Assembly: GCA_964441755.1 (NCBI GenBank) | Contig: CAYTVG010000018.1 | Coordinates: 1-64,000 of the forward strand | Reading direction: 5' to 3' | From: JAUMBM01 sp964441755 | GTDB taxonomy: Bacteria > Bacteroidota > Bacteroidia > Chitinophagales > Saprospiraceae | Length of the DNA: 64,000 nt | Shown: piece by piece, positions 59,689-64,000 of the stretch | Layout: each line of letters starts with the position of its first letter | Position numbering within the stretch: position 1 is the stretch's first letter | Notes under the pieces: model-generated | Databases searched by the model: none | What the model saw: only the letters and a program-made list of their open reading frames with translations | Told to the model about the DNA's origin: nothing | Made by a program: the position numbers and the translations under genes

Positions 59689-61158
59689 TTAAGCGCCCTG
59701 CTGCTGCGCCAGCTCCCTGCCTATGCGCAGGCTTTCGGTCAGCAGTGCCTGTAGGTCCTCCTTTCGGGTGCGATGATTGACGATGCAGACGCGTATGGCA
59801 TATCGTCCCTGCAGGACGGTGTAAGAAGGCGTGGCGACTGCCCGTTCGTGCAGCAGCATGAGCAATTCGCGGTTGAGCGCATTGAGCGCCTGCTCCTCCA
59901 TGACCTGCCCGACCGGGCGATACCGATAGCAGACGATGTTGAGAAAGACCGGGCTGAGCAATTCGAGTTCGGCCTGCTCCTCGACCTGTGCAGCCAGCCA
60001 GCGGCACTGCTCGATATTTTGAGCGATGAGCCGGCGGTATTTATCGATGCCGTGTTCCCGCAGCTGCATCCAGATTTTCAGTGCTTTGAATCCCCGGGAG
60101 AGTTCGACCCCGTAGTTGGTTATGGGGTCGGGGCCTGCCGGCAGCCCCCGTTCGTGGCTCAGCAGGTAGTTGGGTTGCAGGGCAAAAGCTGCCCGCTGCA
60201 GCTTGGCATCGCGAATCAGCACACAGCCCACTTCGTAGGGCAGGTACATCCATTTGTGCCAGTCGAAAGCCAGGCTGTCGGCTGTACGTATGGCCTTGAG
60301 TTGTGACTCGTATTCAGGCAGCAGGGAGGCCATCGCCCCGAAGGCACCATCAACGTGAAACCACAGGCGTTCGCGGCGGCAAATTTTCTGCAGCTCGTCC
60401 AGTGGGTCGACAGCGCCTGTATTGACGGTACCCGCATTGCCCACGATGCAGAAGGGCAGCATGCCTGCAGCCTTATCTTCGGCTATTTGCTGCTCGAGGG
60501 CGCGGATATTGATGCGATAATTTTCATCGACAGGTATCTGTCGCATACCTTCGAGGCCAATCCCCAGCATTTCGGCCGCCTTCTGTACACAACTGTGCGT
60601 TTCTGTTGAGCAATACATCACCAGATGACCTCGCAGCACGTACAAGCCTTTATTGCGAATGGAGGGATTGTAGCTGTTGCGTGCCACCGTGAGCGCTGTC
60701 AGGTTGGCCATGGTAGCACCGCTCACCAGCATACCACCGGCAGTAGCAGGAAAATGGAACATTTCCTTTGCCCAGTTGACAATCTGGGCATCGATATACA
60801 TAGCCGCATGGTCACCAATGGTCACATTGGGATTCATAGTCGAAGCCAGAAAATCGGCCAGTGCCGCAGTGATGGTACCCGTACCCTGTACCCATGCAAA
60901 GAAGCGCGGATGTATGTTCCCCTTGGTATAGGGCAGGATATGGGTACGAAAATCTTCATAGATAGTCTCTATCGCATCAGGCCCGACCGGCAGAGGCCTG
61001 CCGGCCAGTTCACGGGTAGCTGCGGGTGTTGCCTGCCAGACTGGTCGCTCGCGCACATCACGCAGGTAGTTGACCATGTCATCGACCATCTGGTGTGCCA
61101 GTGCTCGTGTTTTTTCCCAGTCGACCGGGTCGAGATTTTCTTCCGTGAAATTATCCAT
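59689..61158 (-). CDS. group II PLP-dependent amino acid decarboxylase (AADC-like)
   Basis: 489 residues from ATG 61158 (the frame is open to 61185). 'HPRFFAWVQGTGTITAALADFLASTMN', 'GMLVSGATMANLTAL', 'CSTETHSCVQKAAEMLGIG', 'NAGTVNTGAVDPLDEL', 'HVDGAFGAMASLL' and 'DSLAFDWHKWMYLPYEVGCVLIRD' with the PLP Lys near 302 define the aromatic-L-amino-acid / histidine / glutamate decarboxylase superfamily. The substrate cannot be assigned (aromatic amino acid is most likely). Its start overlaps the end of the kinase-RapZ gene by 8 bases, so the two are translationally coupled. Confidence 0.88.
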   Translation of the reverse strand: MDNFTEENLDPVDWEKTRALAHQMVDDMVNYLRDVRERPVWQATPAATRELAGRPLPVGPDAIETIYEDFRTHILPYTKGNIHPRFFAWVQGTGTITAALADFLASTMNPNVTIGDHAAMYIDAQIVNWAKEMFHFPATAGGMLVSGATMANLTALTVARNSYNPSIRNKGLYVLRGHLVMYCSTETHSCVQKAAEMLGIGLEGMRQIPVDENYRINIRALEQQIAEDKAAGMLPFCIVGNAGTVNTGAVDPLDELQKICRRERLWFHVDGAFGAMASLLPEYESQLKAIRTADSLAFDWHKWMYLPYEVGCVLIRDAKLQRAAFALQPNYLLSHERGLPAGPDPITNYGVELSRGFKALKIWMQLREHGIDKYRRLIAQNIEQCRWLAAQVEEQAELELLSPVFLNIVCYRYRPVGQVMEEQALNALNRELLMLLHERAVATPSYTVLQGRYAIRVCIVNHRTRKEDLQALLTESLRIGRELAQQQGA

Positions 61159-62602
61159 TTTTCCAGCCTTTCTTTTCTTGTTCAATGTGTGTCAACTGAA
61201 TCTGCAGACCATACTTGTCAGTCAGGTGTCTGGCGAGCTGGTCAGCCGCAAAGACAGAACGATGCTGTCCGCCGGTACAACCGAAGCTGATCTGCAAATC
61301 AGTAAAACTTCTGTCGATGTAATCTTCTACAGCCCTGTCAACGATGCGGAACACATCATCGAGGAATCGATCCATCTGGCTGTGGTGGCGGAGAAAATTG
61401 ATGACAGCTTCATCCCTTCCGGTAAGTTTTTTATAGGGCTCATAGCGCCCGGGGTTGTTGATGAAGCGGCAATCGAACACAAAGCCACCGCCATTGCCGC
61501 TGGGATCTTCAGGTATGCCACCTTTATAGCTAAAGCTGGCGATGCGCACCTGCAGGAAGCTGGAGCTTGCCTTGATTTTATCAAAAGGTTCAAACTTCTT
61601 GGATCGTATAATCTGATCGGCGCTGGCCCGCAGCGCCGGAAGCTCGATGGTCAATTTTTCATGGTCCAGCAACCACTTCAGGTTTCTGATGGCATAGGGG
61701 ATGCTCTGCAAAAAATGTTCCTTGCGCTCATACAGCCCCCGAAATCCGTAAGCACCCAGCACCTGCACACAGCGGATGAGTGCAAAGCCGTAGTACTGTT
61801 GTATAAATTGTTCACGATCAATAGGTACCAATCTGGAGGCTGCCTCTATGTAGTGATTGAGCAACTCGAGCCGTATATCGTCGGGGATGTTGGCTTTGGC
61901 CTGAAACAGCAGGCTGGCGAGGTCGTACTGCAGCGCTCCCCGGCGGCCGCCCTGGTAGTCAATAAAATAAGGCTCCCCGGCTTTGATCATGATATTGCGG
62001 GTCTGAAAATCCCTAAACATGAAATAGTCGGAGGGGGCTTCCAGCAGAAAATCTGAGAGCCTGTTGAAATCATTTTCCAGCGCCTGTTCGTCGAAGACCG
62101 CCCCGGCAAGGCGCAAAAAATAGTACTTGAAATAGTTGAGATCCCACTGCATCGACTGCCGGTCGAAATCGGCCCGTGGGTAGCACAGGCTGTAGTCCAG
62201 CCCCTCGCTGCCCGTAATCTGTAGGTGGGCGAGCTGCTCAACCGTACGCTTGTAGATGCGTATCAGATAGTCGGGAAAATAATCATCCTTCTTGAGCAGA
62301 TAACTGTAGAGTGTCGTGAAGCCCAGATCTTCCTGCAGGTAGATATGCTGCTCGAGATTTTCGGCATAAATTTCCGGCACGGGCAGCCCTTTTCGGTGAA
62401 AATGCTGTGAGAATCTCACAAAGGCCGTATTCTCCCGCAGGTCGGGATTGTAGGCACCGATGGCAGATTTGGAGGCACTCTGCAGGCGATAATAGATACG
62501 CGCCGAGCCGGAGGGGGCCAGCGGCAACACCAGGGAAGGCGGCTCACCCGCCCAGTCTTCAAATAACTGCTGCAAGCGCTGCTCTACCGTAAGGTTGGCC
62601 AT
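61151..62602 (-). CDS. APH-family kinase fused to a RapZ C-terminal domain
   Basis: 483 residues from ATG 62602. Residues 1-330 are an aminoglycoside-phosphotransferase-like kinase of the AmgK-related type: 'LPLAPSGSARIYYRL', 'VPEIYAENLEQHIYLQEDLG', catalytic 'FMFRDFQTRNIMIKAGEPYFIDYQGGRRGALQYDLASLLF'. Residues about 345-483 match the RapZ C-terminal domain: 'VRIASFSYKGGIPEDPSGNGGGFVFDCRFINNPGRYEPYKKLTGRD' and 'FGCTGGQHRSVFAADQLARHL'. The N-terminal ATPase half of normal RapZ is replaced by the kinase. In E. coli the RapZ C-domain binds GlcN6P; AmgK phosphorylates cell-wall sugars. A role in amino-sugar sensing or recycling is inferred. Confidence 0.85.
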   Translation of the reverse strand: MANLTVEQRLQQLFEDWAGEPPSLVLPLAPSGSARIYYRLQSASKSAIGAYNPDLRENTAFVRFSQHFHRKGLPVPEIYAENLEQHIYLQEDLGFTTLYSYLLKKDDYFPDYLIRIYKRTVEQLAHLQITGSEGLDYSLCYPRADFDRQSMQWDLNYFKYYFLRLAGAVFDEQALENDFNRLSDFLLEAPSDYFMFRDFQTRNIMIKAGEPYFIDYQGGRRGALQYDLASLLFQAKANIPDDIRLELLNHYIEAASRLVPIDREQFIQQYYGFALIRCVQVLGAYGFRGLYERKEHFLQSIPYAIRNLKWLLDHEKLTIELPALRASADQIIRSKKFEPFDKIKASSSFLQVRIASFSYKGGIPEDPSGNGGGFVFDCRFINNPGRYEPYKKLTGRDEAVINFLRHHSQMDRFLDDVFRIVDRAVEDYIDRSFTDLQISFGCTGGQHRSVFAADQLARHLTDKYGLQIQLTHIEQEKKGWKNG

Positions 62603-62671
62603 GGACTGTTTTTTGGTGGGCAAAGATACAGCTTTTGGGATAGAATGTGGAGCGGGGCAGGGGTGGCGGCT

Positions 62672-62705
62672 AAAAAAAGAACGGAGCCCCGCTGCCGGGG
62701 CTCCG
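62672..62705 (-). terminator. terminator of the DUF1501 gene
   Basis: CGGAGCCCC (62682-62690) with GGGGCTCCG (62697-62705), followed leftward by a T-run (A-run at 62672-62678 on the plus strand). Confidence 0.85.
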
Positions 62706-62756
62706 CACAAGTAATCATTTTCCTAATAGAATGCTAACAATACATTTTCAGCAGGC

Positions 62757-64000
62757 TTACTGTTTCATAAGCCGGCGGGTATACGCTCTGCCTGCGAGTT
62801 GCAGCCGCACAAAATACGCACCGGCAGCAAGTTGCGATGTGTCGATGGATAATTCGTGATTGCCTTCTGCGAAACGCTGGTTACTAATGGTTTTGATTTC
62901 AGCGCCCATGGCATTGAGCAGACTGATACGCACGGTTTCATTACGGCTGTCAAACTGCAGCCTCGTCCAGTCGCGGCAAGGGTTGGGGTAGAGCCGGATA
63001 TCGGTTTCAGCCTCAGGCTGCGGGTCGTTGGTAGCAACCATTGTGCAGCTTCGTATGACCGGCAGGTGGGTAAAATCTTCGTACAGCATGTTGCGCACGT
63101 CCTCTTCGGGTACATCAAACCAGTCCATGAGTACTGAGCCATACAAGTCGCGGAAGTCGTGCTGCATGGCAACACCCTCATCTACCGTAGCATTGGCAGA
63201 GATTTCGGGGCTTTCGCCCAGAATCACAGGATTGACACAGGAGCCAAACATCAGCAGGGGCGCGGCGGTACCATGATCTGTGCCGAGGCTGTCATTGGAT
63301 CGTATGCGGCGGCCGAATTCCGAAAAGGTCATACTCATGACGCGCTCCTCGAGTCCCTGTGCCTGCAGGTCTGCCTGAAAAGCAGCCATGGCCTCAGAGA
63401 GGATGCGCAACAGCTCGGCATGTACCCCCAGGGTGGGGCTGCCTTGCTGTGCCTGATTGGCATGGGTGTCGAAGCCACCCAGATTGACAACATACACCCG
63501 CGTCTGCAGTCCGCCGGCGATGAGCAGCGCCACATTTTTAAGCTGGTTGGCCAGGTTACTTTCCGGGTAGGTAACGGTATTAGCGCCCATATTGGCAGCC
63601 TCGGTAATGACTGCTCCGTATGCATTGGTCTGCGAGATGGCGGTACGCAAAAACTGCAGCTCCTGCCCATAGGGGGTATTGGGGATACTGCCGGGTTCTC
63701 CCTCCAGTATAGGCGAGAGCGTAAGCGGATTGTTGATTGCTATGCTAAAATTGGCTGCCGTCCCCTGACAGGTCTCCGTGACCACTGTCCCCATAGTGAT
63801 CGCAAAAGGATGCGGGTGTTGTGCATTGGGATAGCCATCCGGAAAATTGGCGTACTGACTGTCCATATAGCGCCCCAGCCAGCCGGTGGGCCAAAACTCG
63901 TTGGCGGGGGAGCCGGAGGTCCAGATGTCGGTGCTACGGAAGTGGGAGCGATCCTGGTTGGGATAAGAGACTGCCTGTACGATGCCCAGCTTACCCTGGT
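62757..64000 (-). CDS. DUF1501 protein with T9SS sorting domain, partial at window edge
   Basis: The gene enters from the right edge; the frame is open to 64000 with protein-like sequence ('PANEFWPTGWLGRYMDSQYANFPDG'), so the Met at 63866 is internal. The visible part shows DUF1501 marks: 'VYVVNLGGFDTHANQAQQG', 'MSMTFSEFGRRIRSNDSLGTDHGTAAPLLMFG' and a Cys-containing stretch. These belong to an alkaline-phosphatase/sulfatase-like fold with an exported location. The C-terminus (about the last 80 residues, 'LYPNPCRDWTRLQF...GAYFVRLQLAGRAYTRRLMKQ') is a type A T9SS sorting domain. Usually a DUF1800 gene lies upstream; outside the window. Confidence 0.88.
   Translation of the reverse strand, partial: QGKLGIVQAVSYPNQDRSHFRSTDIWTSGSPANEFWPTGWLGRYMDSQYANFPDGYPNAQHPHPFAITMGTVVTETCQGTAANFSIAINNPLTLSPILEGEPGSIPNTPYGQELQFLRTAISQTNAYGAVITEAANMGANTVTYPESNLANQLKNVALLIAGGLQTRVYVVNLGGFDTHANQAQQGSPTLGVHAELLRILSEAMAAFQADLQAQGLEERVMSMTFSEFGRRIRSNDSLGTDHGTAAPLLMFGSCVNPVILGESPEISANATVDEGVAMQHDFRDLYGSVLMDWFDVPEEDVRNMLYEDFTHLPVIRSCTMVATNDPQPEAETDIRLYPNPCRDWTRLQFDSRNETVRISLLNAMGAEIKTISNQRFAEGNHELSIDTSQLAAGAYFVRLQLAGRAYTRRLMKQ

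Overview
The window looks like chromosomal DNA of a Bacteroidota bacterium, most likely Saprospiria or a near relative. Several signals agree: promoters of the TTTG-N19-21-TAnnTTTG type and few Shine-Dalgarno sites; a FecR-type anti-sigma factor; an STN-TonB receptor paired with a DUF4249 lipoprotein; type IX secretion C-terminal sorting domains; a futalosine-pathway menaquinone gene (mqnD); a glutaminyl-tRNA synthetase; and DUF3078, DUF6438 and DUF3024 proteins. No IS element, phage, integrase, rRNA operon or CRISPR array was seen. One tRNA gene, tRNA-Lys(UUU), is present.

Layout. 0.3-31.9 kb is mostly housekeeping and envelope genes: a DUF3078 protein, polA, an orphan FecR, a pseudouridine synthase, mqnD, a 1-Cys peroxiredoxin, argS-glnS, an STN-TonB receptor with DUF4249 partner, an acyltransferase, mnmA-rimM, an RlpA/SPOR protein, a cohesin-type lipoprotein, an OmpA-like lipoprotein, an M43 protease, a DUF6438 lipoprotein, a thioesterase with a YihY membrane protein, a DUF3024 protein, infC, clpC, a STAS protein and dinB.

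31.9-49.1 kb is the most interesting part: a cytosolic [NiFe]-hydrogenase locus. The leftward operon holds the small and large subunits, a maturation protease, an unknown 123-aa protein and a TPR protein. Upstream of it, also leftward, lie a TetR gene, an unknown 120-aa gene and a second TetR gene. The rightward half holds hypB, hypF, a Fec-type metal ABC transporter (binding lipoprotein, permease, ATPase), hypC, hypD, an NHL-repeat protein, a 76-aa protein, a bifunctional nuclease and hypA. hypE is not in the window. The small subunit has no Tat signal and matches the high-affinity, H2-scavenging lineage (groups 1h/1l). An 18-bp near-palindrome, TTAG-N10-CTAA, recurs in front of hhyS (three tandem copies), the tetR/hypB divergent promoter and hypC. 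The same operator-to-minus-7 spacing occurs at hhyS and hypC. This points to a local regulon run by one or both TetR proteins, probably as an activator and autorepressor.

49.1-64 kb carries a sterol-desaturase-family hydroxylase, tRNA-Lys overlapping the folB tail, a class A PBP, gyrB, a BlaI/M56 regulatory pair behind a three-operator promoter, a DegT-family aminotransferase, a group II PLP decarboxylase translationally coupled to a kinase-RapZ fusion, and the 3' part of a DUF1501 protein with a T9SS tail that runs off the window. Strong intrinsic terminators follow gyrB, the M56 gene, the STAS gene, clpC, the tRNA and the DUF1501 gene. Coding DNA of the hyp/ABC block is visibly more GC-rich than the left end.
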